Shown here one piece after another: positions 1 to 7,163 of a stretch of 23,409 nt of DNA. The translations under genes and the position numbers were made by a program. The DNA is from Nocardioidaceae bacterium (GTDB lineage Bacteria; Actinomycetota; Actinomycetes; Propionibacteriales; Nocardioidaceae): positions 1 through 23,409 of the forward strand of contig JACCZI010000032.1 in assembly GCA_013696015.1 (NCBI GenBank), written 5' to 3'. Positions within the stretch are counted from its first letter, which is position 1. Every line of letters begins with the position of its first letter. Under the pieces are notes generated by a model. That model was not told the DNA's origin, did not search any database, and saw only the letters and a program-made list of their open reading frames with translations.

Positions 1-846
1 CGGCGGCGGCGTGCCTCCCCACACCGGGCAGAGCGCCCGGTGGTCACACCAGTCGCAGAGCGCGGACCGGTGTGGCTCCCAGCGCCCGGTCTCGTGCGCT
101 CGGGCGATCGCGGTCCACAGCGCGTTGACCTTGCGTTCGGTCGCGAGCAGGTCGCGCTCGTCCGGCTCGTAGCGGAGCACCTCGCCGTTGCCCAGATAGA
201 CCAGCTGCAGCAGGTCCGGCACCCGCCCGGTGCTGCGCCACAGCACGAGCGCGTAGAACCGCATCTGGAACAAGGCCTTGCCCTCGAACACCTCGCTGGG
301 CGAACGGCCGGTCTTGTAGTCGACCACGCGCATCGCGCCCGACGCGTTGACGTCGACCCGGTCGACGTAGCCCCGGAGCAGCAGTCGTGAGTCGAGGACG
401 TGCTCGACGTACATCTCGCGTCGGGCCGGCTCCAGCCGGGTGGGGTCCTCGAGCCGGAAGTAGGTGCCGAGCAACGAGCGGCACTCCGCCAGCCAGCTGA
501 CCACGTCGGTGGCGTCGTCGCCCTCGAACAGGGCAGCGAGCTCAGGCTCGTCGGTCAGCACTCGCTCCCAGTGCGGTCCGAGCAGATCCAGAGCGGCCTG
601 CGGTGTGCGCTCGGCCGCGGGCAGGTCGAAGAGCGCCTCGAGGACTGCGTGCACGACGGTGCCGCGGACCGCGGCCGGGCTGGGCGCCTCGACCAGCTTG
701 TCGACGACCCGGAACCGGTAGAGCAGGGGACAGGACATGAAGTCGGCCGCCCGGCTCGGGGACAGGCTCCCGAGCACGGACATCCCGTCGACTCGAGTCC
801 GTGGCGGTGCGGTCTCGGCGGGGTCGTGTACCAGGTCCGACATCAT
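1..846 (-). CDS. RecB-family PD-(D/E)XK exonuclease (3' end beyond window)
   Basis: The reading frame is open from ATG at 846 down to base 1, so 282 residues are present and the C-terminus lies outside the window. It resembles the Cas4/RecB-like nucleases that sit beside trmI in actinobacteria. Visible motifs are RGTVVHAVLE (61-70) with a candidate metal-binding His66, GYVDRVD (159-165) and VDYKTG (175-180), the nuclease core, then FQMRFYALVL (193-202). Cys39 (MSCP) plus Cys264, Cys267 and Cys273 (CDWC-x5-C) match the one-plus-three cysteine pattern that holds a 4Fe-4S cluster in AddB/Cas4-type nucleases. A DNA-processing role in repair is inferred. It is divergent from the M50 protease. A TANNNT box ends seven bases before the start, so the first ATG is chosen; a second Met follows immediately. 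No frameshift was seen. Confidence 0.85.
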   Translation of the reverse strand, partial: MMSDLVHDPAETAPPRTRVDGMSVLGSLSPSRAADFMSCPLLYRFRVVDKLVEAPSPAAVRGTVVHAVLEALFDLPAAERTPQAALDLLGPHWERVLTDEPELAALFEGDDATDVVSWLAECRSLLGTYFRLEDPTRLEPARREMYVEHVLDSRLLLRGYVDRVDVNASGAMRVVDYKTGRSPSEVFEGKALFQMRFYALVLWRSTGRVPDLLQLVYLGNGEVLRYEPDERDLLATERKVNALWTAIARAHETGRWEPHRSALCDWCDHRALCPVWGGTPPP

Positions 847-853
847 GCCCGTG

Positions 854-876
854 ACGTTACGACAGCCCACCGACAA
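854..876 (-). promoter_or_regulatory. RecA-NDp / PafBC-type promoter of the RecB-family exonuclease
   Basis: Read on the minus strand, 876-868 is TTGTCGGTG, followed by exactly 8 bases (867-860) and TAACGT (859-854). This matches every fixed position of the published LexA-independent damage promoter TTGTCRGTG-N8-TANNNT, which PafBC activates in mycobacteria. Seven bases later comes the ATG at 846, so the transcript would be leaderless or nearly so. PafB and PafC are encoded further along this window. Confidence 0.75.
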
Positions 877-885
877 ATGCCGCGC

Positions 886-891
886 TAGCGT
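886..891 (+). promoter_or_regulatory. -10 box (TAGCGT) of the M50 protease, leaderless spacing
   Basis: TAGCGT is followed by six bases and then the GTG start at 898. No Shine-Dalgarno sequence precedes the GTG, so a leaderless transcript is likely. The box lies inside an 8-base palindrome (883-890) and next to the exonuclease promoter on the other strand. Confidence 0.5.
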
Positions 892-897
892 TGCGGT

Positions 898-2049
898 GTG
901 GACGGCAGATCGCCGAAGTCGCGTGACACCCGGCCGCGGCCCCGTGAGCCGGGAACCCTGCGCCTCGGTCAGGTCGCCGGCGTCGACGTCCTCGTGCGCG
1001 CCTCGTGGCTGCTGGTCGCGGCGCTGATCTCGATCCTGCTCGCCCCGCGGATCGACGCCGTAGCGCCCGACCTCGGCGGCCTGGTCTACGTCGCGGGGTT
1101 GGCGTTCGCGATGCTGCTGTACCTCTCCGTGCTGCTGCACGAGGTGTCGCACGCGCTGATGGCGCAGTCGTTCGGAATGCACGTGACCGCCGTGACCCTG
1201 CACTTTCTGGGCGGTGTGACCACAATCGAGGGCGAGGCCGAGACGCCGAAGCGGGAGTTCTGGATCGCGTTCGTGGGTCCGGTGGCCTCCGCCGTCGTCG
1301 GTGCGGTGACGTGGGCGGCGACGTACCTCACGTCTCCTGGCTTGGTCGAGTTCGCGCTGGAGAGCCTCGCCGTCGCCAACCTCGCCGTTGCGGTGCTGAA
1401 CCTCGCTCCCGGTCTGCCGCTCGACGGCGGCAAGGTGCTGCGGGCGGCGGTGTGGGCCGTCACGGGGCGGCCGCACCTCGCCACGGCGGTGGCCGGCTGG
1501 TCCGGTCGGGTCGTCGCGGGACTCGTGTTGGCCTACCCGTTCTTGATGCCGACGCTGATCGGCGTGCGACCCGACATCTTGGACTTCGTCCTCGCCGTGG
1601 TGATCGCCATGTTCTTGTGGACCGGGTCCAGCTCGGCCCTGATGACCGCGCGGGTCCGGCAGCGGCTGCCGCGGTTACAGGCGCGCGACCTCGCGCGGCG
1701 CGCGCTCGCTGTGCCCGGGGACGTGCCGCTGGCCGAGGCCGTCCGTCGGGCGCGGGAGGTCGATGCCGGCAGCCTGGTGGTTCTCGGCCGAGACGGTGCG
1801 CCGGTCGGCGTCGTGAGCGAGGAGTCGGTGCTGGCCACGCCGGAGGCCCGCCGGCCCCGGCTGGACACGCTGACCGTCGCCCGCCGGCTAGAGCCCGGCA
1901 TGATTCTGCCCGTCGACCTCACCGGCGAGGATCTGGTCCGCGCCATGCATCACACGCCGGCGACCGAGTACCTGCTGGTCGAGATCGACGGCTCGGTGTT
2001 CGGCGTCCTCGTCACCGCCGACGTCGACGCGGCCTTCGCCCGCACCTGA
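898..2049 (+). CDS. M50 family site-2-type membrane metalloprotease with CBS-like C-terminus
   Basis: This 383-residue membrane protein is an intramembrane zinc protease of the S2P/M50B type. HEVSH (81-85) is the zinc-binding HExxH motif within a hydrophobic segment, and NLAPGLPLDGG (168-178) is the second conserved motif carrying the third metal ligand, Asp176. Hydrophobic segments lie near 33-50, 62-80, 123-145, 155-172, 198-220 and 228-246. Residues about 262-383 (PGDVPLAEAVRRA, GAPVGVVSEESVL, GSVFGVLVTADV) resemble CBS repeats, which often sense adenosyl nucleotides. The substrate is unknown; relatives cleave membrane-bound regulators. GTG at 898 was chosen because a -10 box sits six bases upstream. 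Codon 260 is TTA, a rare codon in such GC-rich genomes. Family assignment is firm, biological role is not. Confidence 0.88.
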   Translation: MDGRSPKSRDTRPRPREPGTLRLGQVAGVDVLVRASWLLVAALISILLAPRIDAVAPDLGGLVYVAGLAFAMLLYLSVLLHEVSHALMAQSFGMHVTAVTLHFLGGVTTIEGEAETPKREFWIAFVGPVASAVVGAVTWAATYLTSPGLVEFALESLAVANLAVAVLNLAPGLPLDGGKVLRAAVWAVTGRPHLATAVAGWSGRVVAGLVLAYPFLMPTLIGVRPDILDFVLAVVIAMFLWTGSSSALMTARVRQRLPRLQARDLARRALAVPGDVPLAEAVRRAREVDAGSLVVLGRDGAPVGVVSEESVLATPEARRPRLDTLTVARRLEPGMILPVDLTGEDLVRAMHHTPATEYLLVEIDGSVFGVLVTADVDAAFART

Positions 2050-2126
2050 CCGCCGAGCCAGGGCGCCGAGCCCCACCCGGTCGAACGCGCCGGGCCATGG
2101 GGACGAGCCGCCATGACGGCGACCCG

Positions 2127-2132
2127 TACCCT
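2127..2132 (+). promoter_or_regulatory. -10 box (TACCCT) of trmI, leaderless spacing
   Basis: TACCCT is followed by seven bases and GTG at 2140. The box lies inside the longer reading frame that starts at ATG 2113, so if it works the longer start would not be on this transcript. Two copies of CGCCGAGCC (2051-2059 and 2064-2072) lie further upstream; their meaning is unknown. Confidence 0.45.
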
Positions 2133-2139
2133 GGCGCGC

Positions 2140-3075
2140 GTGTCCGAACCGCCCCCTGACGCCGATCCGACCTGGTCCGGGACCCGGCACGGTCCACTGG
2201 TCGACGGCGACTGGGTCCGGCTCACCGATGTCAAAGGCCGCCGGCACAGTGTGCATCTGGAGACGGGAGCACAGTTCTTCACCAACAAGGGCTCGATCGC
2301 GCACGACGACCTGATCGGCAAGCCGGAAGGTGTCGTGGTCAGCTCCTCGGGTGGCTCCGACTACCTCGTGCTGCGGCCGCTGCTGTCCGAGTACGTCGTC
2401 TCGATGCCGCGAGGCGCGGCGGTGGTCTACCCGAAGGACGCCGCTCAGGTCGTCACGATGGCCGACATCTTCCCAGGGGCCCGTGTGGTGGAGGCCGGGG
2501 TGGGCTCCGGTGCCCTGACCGCACACCTCCTGCGCGCGGTCGGGCCGGCGGGGACGGTGTCCTCGTACGAACGGCGCGAGGACTTCGCGCAGATCGCGCG
2601 ACGCAACATCGAGCAGCTGTACGGCGGCGCACATCCTGCCTGGCGTTTGACGGTCGGTGACCTCGCGGAGTGCCTCACCGAGCGGGATGTCGACCGGGTG
2701 GTGCTCGACATGTTGGCGCCGTGGGAGTGCGTCGACGTCGTCGCCGCCGCGTTGACCCCGGGCGGAATCGCCTGTGCCTACGTCGCCACGACGACCCAGC
2801 TGGGACGCATCGTCGAGACGCTGCGGGTGCACGGCGGCTTCACCGAGCCGTACGCCTGGGAGACCTTGGTGCGGTCGTGGCACGTCGAAGGGCTGGCGAT
2901 CCGGCCGGACCACTCCATGGTGGGGCACACCGCGTTCCTCGTGACGGCCCGCCGGATGGCAGCCGGCCACCGAGCACCGCGGCGCCAGCGTCGCCCGGCA
3001 CCCGGCGCCTACGGGCCGGACTACACCGGACCGCGGACCGTCGACGAGTCGAGAGCGCCGACTGACTCGGTCTGA
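2140..3075 (+). CDS. trmI: tRNA (adenine-58-N1)-methyltransferase TrmI
   Basis: It methylates N1 of A58 in the T-loop of tRNAs using S-adenosylmethionine, normally as a homotetramer. From GTG 2140 the protein has 311 residues. It aligns from memory with mycobacterial Rv2118c over nearly its whole length. Numbered from the longer ATG 2113 start, the features are KGRRHSVHL (41-49), the LRPL...YVVSMPRGAAVVYPKDAA segment (87-111), SAM motif I VVEAGVGSGALT (125-136), the catalytic-region motif LDMLAPWE (198-205) and the C-terminal HSMVGHTAFLV (267-277). A basic tail of about 40 residues follows. GTG 2140 is preferred because a -10 box lies seven bases upstream; ATG 2113, nine codons earlier, is the alternative. 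The gene lies 90 bases after the M50 protease. Confidence 0.92.
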   Translation: MSEPPPDADPTWSGTRHGPLVDGDWVRLTDVKGRRHSVHLETGAQFFTNKGSIAHDDLIGKPEGVVVSSSGGSDYLVLRPLLSEYVVSMPRGAAVVYPKDAAQVVTMADIFPGARVVEAGVGSGALTAHLLRAVGPAGTVSSYERREDFAQIARRNIEQLYGGAHPAWRLTVGDLAECLTERDVDRVVLDMLAPWECVDVVAAALTPGGIACAYVATTTQLGRIVETLRVHGGFTEPYAWETLVRSWHVEGLAIRPDHSMVGHTAFLVTARRMAAGHRAPRRQRRPAPGAYGPDYTGPRTVDESRAPTDSV

Positions 3076-3172
3076 CCGCGCGAGCGGCGCACATTCGCTT
3101 GTTTACCGGCCTTGGAGGGGCAGCCTTGCGCCACTCGCGAGGTTGGGGGGATCGCGACGGCCTGCCAGACGA

Positions 3173-3215
3173 TGATCAGGACACGATGCGTGGCAGCACG
3201 GTGACGTCCTGATCA
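3173..3215 (+). promoter_or_regulatory. Spaced inverted repeat across the arc promoter (candidate operator)
   Basis: TGATCAGGAC (3173-3182) and its exact reverse complement GTCCTGATCA (3206-3215) are separated by 23 bases, 33 bases centre to centre. Each arm contains the self-complementary core TGATCA. The right arm fills the space between a candidate -35 (GTGACG, 3201-3206) and -10 (TAGGGT, 3222-3227). That placement suits a repressor, possibly one that loops or binds as two dimers. The regulator is not identifiable from sequence. Confidence 0.5.
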
Positions 3216-3227
3216 CGAGGGTAGGGT
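3201..3227 (+). promoter_or_regulatory. Promoter of arc (GTGACG-N15-TAGGGT)
   Basis: GTGACG at 3201-3206 and TAGGGT at 3222-3227 are 15 bases apart. The same pair with the same spacing occurs before pup. Initiation would fall near 3234-3235, giving a leader of about 22 bases that includes a good Shine-Dalgarno sequence, GGAGGA (3245-3250), six bases before ATG 3257. The 15-base spacing is short for the main sigma factor, so the -35 assignment is weak. Confidence 0.4.
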
Positions 3228-3256
3228 CATGGTCTAGCCCCATCGGAGGAGTTGCG

Positions 3257-4999
3257 ATGTCGGACCAGCCGGAACAGTCTCGCTCGCGCAGTCAGCGCGA
3301 GAGTGAGCTGCACTATCTGCGTGCCGAGGTCGATCACCTGCGCCGCCGGCTGTCGTCGGCGCCAGGTGAAAGCCGGAGCATCGAGTCCCGGCTCGCCGAG
3401 ATGGACGCCCGCCTCGCCGCGACGACGGCGCAGAACGAGCGCCTCACCAGCACCCTGCGCGAGGCCCGTGACCAGATCCTGGCGCTGAAAGAAGAGGTCG
3501 ACCGGCTGGCTCAGCCGCCGACGGGATTCGGCACCTTCCTGCAGCGCAACGAGGACGACACCGTCGATGTCTTCACCGGCGGTCGCAAGCTGCGCGTCGC
3601 GGTGAGCCCGAGCATCGACCCCGACGAGCTGCACCGCGGCCAGGAGGTGCTGCTCAACGAGGCGCTCAACGTGGTGGCCGCGCTGCGCTTCGAGCAGGTC
3701 GGCGAGGTGGTCATGCTGAAGGAGGTGCTCGCCGACCGCGACCGGGTGCTGGTGATCGGGAACGCCGACGAGGAGCGGGTCGTGCGCATCGCCGAGTCGC
3801 TGCGCGAGATCACGCTGCGCGCCGGCGACTCGCTGCTGCTCGACGCCCGGGTCGGCTACGTCTACGAGAAGGTTCCGAAGACCGAGGTCGAGGAGCTCGT
3901 CCTCGAAGAGGTTCCTGACATCGACTACACCCACATCGGCGGGCTGCGGCACCAGATCGAGGCGATCCGCGATGCGATCGAGCTGCCGTACCTCTACCCG
4001 GACCTGTTCACCGAGCACCAGCTGAAGCCACCGAAGGGCATCCTGCTCTACGGGCCGCCCGGTTGTGGCAAGACGCTGATCGCCAAGGCAGTCGCCAGCT
4101 CGTTGGCCAAGCAGGTCGCGGCCAAGACGGGGGAGGAGGGGAAGAGCTTCTTCCTCAACATCAAAGGTCCCGAGCTGCTCAACAAGTACGTCGGCGAGAC
4201 CGAACGGCACATCCGGCTGGTGTTCCAACGGGCCCGTGAGAAGGCTTCCGAAGGCACACCGGTGATCGTGTTCTTCGACGAGATGGACTCATTGTTCCGT
4301 ACCCGTGGCTCGGGGGTATCCTCCGACGTCGAGAACACGATCGTGCCCCAGCTGCTCAGCGAGATCGACGGGGTCGAGGGTCTCGAGAACGTCATCGTGA
4401 TCGGCGCCTCGAACCGGGAGGACATGATTGACCCGGCCATACTGCGCCCCGGCCGGCTCGACGTGAAGATCAAGATCGAGCGGCCTGACGTCGAGTCGGC
4501 GCGCGACATCTTCAGCAAGTACCTCACTGCCGACCTGCCGTTGTACGCCGACGACCTCAGTGAGTTCTCCGGCGACCGGGACGCCTGCGTCGCCGGGATG
4601 ATCCAGCGTGCGGTCGAGCGCATGTATACCGAGTCCGAGGAGAACCGCTTCCTCGAGGTGACGTACGCCAACGGCGACAAGGAGGTCCTTTACTTCAAGG
4701 ACTTCAACTCCGGCGCGATGATCCAGAACATCGTGGACCGGGCGAAGAAGATGGCGATCAAGGACCTCATCGACACCGGGCAGAAGGGCCTGCGGGTCCA
4801 CCACATGCTGCAGGCATGCATCGACGAGTTCAAGGAGAACGAGGACCTGCCGAACACCACCAACCCCGACGACTGGGCGCGGATCTCGGGCAAGAAGGGC
4901 GAGCGCATCGTCTTCATCCGCACGTTGGTCACCGGCAAGGAAGGCACCGAGCCGGGCCGCTCGATCGAGACCGTCGCCAACACCGGGCAGTACCTGTAG
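3257..4999 (+). CDS. arc: Proteasome-associated AAA ATPase ARC/Mpa
   Basis: A hexameric ATPase that recognises pupylated proteins, unfolds them and feeds them into the 20S proteasome. The 580-residue length is near the family norm of about 600. In order: an N-terminal coiled coil (about 14-86) that binds Pup, two OB-fold subdomains (about 90-220), and the AAA domain with Walker A GPPGCGKT (266-273), Walker B VIVFFDEMD (336-344) and arginine-finger region RPGR (397-400). The C-terminus ends in GQYL; the penultimate Tyr is the conserved element that docks into the proteasome alpha ring and opens its gate. ATG 3257 has GGAGGA six bases upstream. It appears to lead an operon with the two downstream genes. 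Confidence 0.97.
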   Translation: MSDQPEQSRSRSQRESELHYLRAEVDHLRRRLSSAPGESRSIESRLAEMDARLAATTAQNERLTSTLREARDQILALKEEVDRLAQPPTGFGTFLQRNEDDTVDVFTGGRKLRVAVSPSIDPDELHRGQEVLLNEALNVVAALRFEQVGEVVMLKEVLADRDRVLVIGNADEERVVRIAESLREITLRAGDSLLLDARVGYVYEKVPKTEVEELVLEEVPDIDYTHIGGLRHQIEAIRDAIELPYLYPDLFTEHQLKPPKGILLYGPPGCGKTLIAKAVASSLAKQVAAKTGEEGKSFFLNIKGPELLNKYVGETERHIRLVFQRAREKASEGTPVIVFFDEMDSLFRTRGSGVSSDVENTIVPQLLSEIDGVEGLENVIVIGASNREDMIDPAILRPGRLDVKIKIERPDVESARDIFSKYLTADLPLYADDLSEFSGDRDACVAGMIQRAVERMYTESEENRFLEVTYANGDKEVLYFKDFNSGAMIQNIVDRAKKMAIKDLIDTGQKGLRVHHMLQACIDEFKENEDLPNTTNPDDWARISGKKGERIVFIRTLVTGKEGTEPGRSIETVANTGQYL

Positions 5000-5002
5000 C
5001 CG

Positions 5003-5350
5003 ATGCCGGGCGACGAGCGGCACTCGTTGGGCAAGGACCTTGAGGCGACCCTGGCGGCGCGTTCCGAGCTCGGACGCGAGTATGAGCCTGCCCTGGTCGA
5101 GTCGTTCCTCGAGCGTATCGACCGGCAGGTCGAGGAGCGCGTGCAGGCCGAGGTCGCCGCACGGGCGCGCGCGGAGAAGGAACAGGGCTTCGACAAGGAC
5201 TTCGTCTACTCAACGATGGGCATTGGCATCCCGCTGACGGCGGTCGCGGGGGTCTTCGCCGACCTGCCCGGCATCATCGTGGCGTGGGCGGGCATCGTCG
5301 GTGTCAACCTCGCTGCTGCGTGGGGATCACATCGCCGCCGGACGCGATGA
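5003..5350 (+). CDS. Small two-helix membrane protein, function unknown
   Basis: 115 residues. The N-terminal half (15-62) is charged and helical, with the segment LGREYEPALVESFLERIDRQ (23-42), a pattern I recall from unassigned actinobacterial membrane proteins, followed by a Glu/Ala/Arg-rich likely coiled coil. Two hydrophobic stretches (about 69-86 and 89-107) are consistent with a membrane hairpin. The C-terminus is basic (SHRRRTR). It starts three bases after the arc stop codon and its own stop overlaps the next gene's ATG (ATGA), so translational coupling with arc is likely. I cannot assign a function. A role linked to Arc is possible from position alone, but no catalytic motif is visible. 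Confidence 0.8.
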   Translation: MPGDERHSLGKDLEATLAARSELGREYEPALVESFLERIDRQVEERVQAEVAARARAEKEQGFDKDFVYSTMGIGIPLTAVAGVFADLPGIIVAWAGIVGVNLAAAWGSHRRRTR

Positions 5351-5832
5351 CGGCGCCGACGATCCGACAGGTGCCTTACAACGCCCCGGATGCACAGCGC
5401 CTGATCGATCTGGTGCAGGGCGAGTATGTGGTCCGCTACGGCGGGCGGGACGGCGCCGCTGTTGACCCGGACGAGTTCGACCCGCCGCACGGCCTGTTCG
5501 CGGTGGCGTACGACGGCGACCAACCGGTGGCGATCGGCGGTTGGCGGCGCCATGACCCGGGCGACTACGGCGGTCTGCCCGGGCGACGACCCGCGGAGAT
5601 CAAGCGCATGTACGTCGCGGCGTCGGAGCGCGGCCGCGGTCTGGCTCGTGTCCTGCTGGGGTACCTCGAGGACACTGCCCGCCGGGCGGGCGTCGACTGG
5701 CTGGTGCTGGAAACGGGGCAGCGACAGCCAGAGGCCCTGGCGCTGTACCGGTCCAGTGGCTACATCGACGTGCCGCACTTCGGCACCTACGCCGACGCCC
5801 CGATGGCCGTCCACCTCGGCAAGCCGCTCTGA
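5347..5832 (+). CDS. GNAT-family N-acetyltransferase
   Basis: A 161-residue single-domain acetyltransferase. The acetyl-CoA pyrophosphate loop RGRGLA (95-100) follows the beta-4 strand AEIKRMYVAA (83-92), and LALYRSSGYI (131-140) is the typical closing motif. The frame is open further upstream to 5284, but ATG 5347 was chosen because it overlaps the stop of the preceding gene as ATGA and begins just before the conserved fold. It is the third gene of the arc cluster and ends two bases from the convergent Nudix-kinase fusion. The substrate (small molecule, peptide or protein N-terminus) cannot be inferred. Confidence 0.88.
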   Translation: MTAPTIRQVPYNAPDAQRLIDLVQGEYVVRYGGRDGAAVDPDEFDPPHGLFAVAYDGDQPVAIGGWRRHDPGDYGGLPGRRPAEIKRMYVAASERGRGLARVLLGYLEDTARRAGVDWLVLETGQRQPEALALYRSSGYIDVPHFGTYADAPMAVHLGKPL

Positions 5833-5834
5833 GG

Positions 5835-7118
5835 TCACACATCCATCTCGAGACGGTCGAGCAGCCCTGCCAGGCCGGACTCGACGAAGGCATCTTGCGC
5901 GGTGTCGATCCCGTACGTCACCTCGTGCCAGGGGCCGAGCTGGTGCCATAACAGGGCCTGCCTGGACAGCTGGGAGTCGACGCCGTACGCCGCCGCGACC
6001 GCGGCTGAGAAATCCGGGCTGCCGCTGTGCAGGACCCAGGCCAGGTCGAGGGCCGGATCGCCGATGCCGGCGTCGGACCAGTCGATGACCCCGGTCGGCA
6101 TGCCGTCCTCGACCAGCAGGTGGTCCGGGCCGAGGTCGCCGTGAATCAGCACCGAGGCGCGGCACTGTGTCATGGCATCCAGCAGCCGCCGCGCCGCCGG
6201 GTGCCGATCGCTGGGCAGCAGCGGCAGCACGTCGCGGTGAAACATCGCCAAGGGGCCCTGCAGGGCGGCTGTCCAGGCGTCTCCGTCCGGCGCGCCGTGG
6301 CGGACGGCCTCCCCGACCGGCGTCGTGTGCAGCGTCCGTAGGAAGTCGCCCAGCACGGTGCCCATGGCGTCTGTCGGCCTGACCACCGGCTCCCCCGGAA
6401 TCGCCACGTGGCGGACCCGGAGCGGGTCTTCCCCGACGACCACCGGCACCGGGACCGAGAGCGGGAGCCGCGGGGCCAGCCAGGGCAGCAGCTCAGTCTC
6501 CTTGCGTAGCGCCGGCGCGACGGCCGGCCGACGCGGCACCCGGTCGATCCAGCGGCCCTCGACCAGCGTCGCCTCGCTGTCCCACCCGCCGGGGATGACC
6601 TGCCGGTCGGCTAGCCGTGCGGCGAGCCAGTCCGCAACCAGCGCCCGTGTGTCGGGTACGAACGGCCAGATGGCGTCCTCGAGACGGGTGCTGAGCTCCT
6701 CCAGCGTCATCCAGCGGCCCCACTCGATCTCGTCGGACTGGTGTCGCACTGGACCGTTCCAGGTCGCCTCGTAGACGTATGCGTGATGCCGGGTCACGTC
6801 GTCGGCGTACGACGAGCGCAGCACCGGGTGCAACCGAACGCCGCTGATGCCGAGCTCCTCGGCCAGCTCGCGGCGCGCGGCGTCCTCGGCTGCCTCGCCG
6901 GCGAGCACCACCCCACCAGCACAGCAGTCATGCATGCCAGGAAAGACGTCCTTGGTCGTGGTCCGCCGGTGGACATACACCCGGCCCAACGGGTCTCGGA
7001 CGATGACTCCGGTGGTGTGGTGCCACAGATTGTCCCGCCGCATCGCCCAACGTGGCTGGGTCCCGATCACCCGACCGCGCTCATCCGTCACCGCTACGAG
7101 CTCGTCGCCGCTGGACAC
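5835..7118 (-). CDS. Nudix hydrolase fused to an aminoglycoside-phosphotransferase-like kinase
   Basis: 427 residues in two domains. The first (about 5-165) is a Nudix domain close to the YfcD/IDI-like type; the Nudix box runs from Gly69 through RELAEELGI (83-91). The second (about 178-420) is an APH-type kinase fold: HGDLGPDHLLV (326-336) carries the catalytic Asp328 (Brenner motif) and VIDWSDAGIGDPALDLA (344-360) carries the metal-binding Asp. The motifs look intact, so both activities are plausible; the substrates are unknown. GTG at 7118 was chosen because GGGAGG lies just upstream; the frame continues antisense through dop but that part is a coding shadow. Divergent from dop with 45 bases between starts. 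The kinase fold also occurs in homoserine or metabolite kinases, so drug resistance should not be assumed. Confidence 0.85.
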   Translation of the reverse strand: MSSGDELVAVTDERGRVIGTQPRWAMRRDNLWHHTTGVIVRDPLGRVYVHRRTTTKDVFPGMHDCCAGGVVLAGEAAEDAARRELAEELGISGVRLHPVLRSSYADDVTRHHAYVYEATWNGPVRHQSDEIEWGRWMTLEELSTRLEDAIWPFVPDTRALVADWLAARLADRQVIPGGWDSEATLVEGRWIDRVPRRPAVAPALRKETELLPWLAPRLPLSVPVPVVVGEDPLRVRHVAIPGEPVVRPTDAMGTVLGDFLRTLHTTPVGEAVRHGAPDGDAWTAALQGPLAMFHRDVLPLLPSDRHPAARRLLDAMTQCRASVLIHGDLGPDHLLVEDGMPTGVIDWSDAGIGDPALDLAWVLHSGSPDFSAAVAAAYGVDSQLSRQALLWHQLGPWHEVTYGIDTAQDAFVESGLAGLLDRLEMDV

Positions 7119-7146
7119 CCTGCCTCCCGTTCGACACTGCTCAGTG

Positions 7147-7152
7147 ACCGTA
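7147..7152 (-). promoter_or_regulatory. -10 box (TACGGT) of the Nudix-kinase gene
   Basis: On the minus strand 7152-7147 reads TACGGT. Initiation would fall near 7140, giving a leader of about 22 bases with the GGGAGG ribosome site before GTG 7118. Two bases (7151-7152) are shared with the -10 box of dop on the other strand. Confidence 0.4.
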
Positions 7153-7156
7153 CTGT
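7151..7156 (+). promoter_or_regulatory. -10 box (TACTGT) of dop, leaderless spacing
   Basis: TACTGT is followed by seven bases and ATG at 7164, with no ribosome binding site, so dop is probably leaderless. This fixes the dop start and argues against the much longer open frame upstream. TTCGAC at 7130-7135, 15 bases upstream, is a weak -35 candidate. Confidence 0.5.
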
Positions 7157-7163
7157 GTGCCAA

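Noticed and set aside
898..3075. Horizontal transfer or mobile element around the M50 protease or Nudix-kinase gene
   Set aside because: Base composition and codon choice match the neighbours, and no transposase, integrase, tRNA or flanking repeat was found.
3227..4228. A 333-codon open frame on the minus strand across arc
   Set aside because: Shadow of arc: repetitive Leu/Val/Asp-rich translation with no family resemblance, and it runs across the arc promoter and start.
5835..7118. Calling the Nudix-kinase fusion an antibiotic resistance gene
   Set aside because: The APH fold serves many metabolite kinases, and nothing in the context (no mobile element, no other resistance gene) supports resistance.
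6741..7163. N-terminal extension of the dop reading frame by 141 codons
   Set aside because: It is antisense to the Nudix domain of the divergent gene, and a -10 box seven bases before ATG 7164 plus the correct position of Asp95 fix the shorter start.
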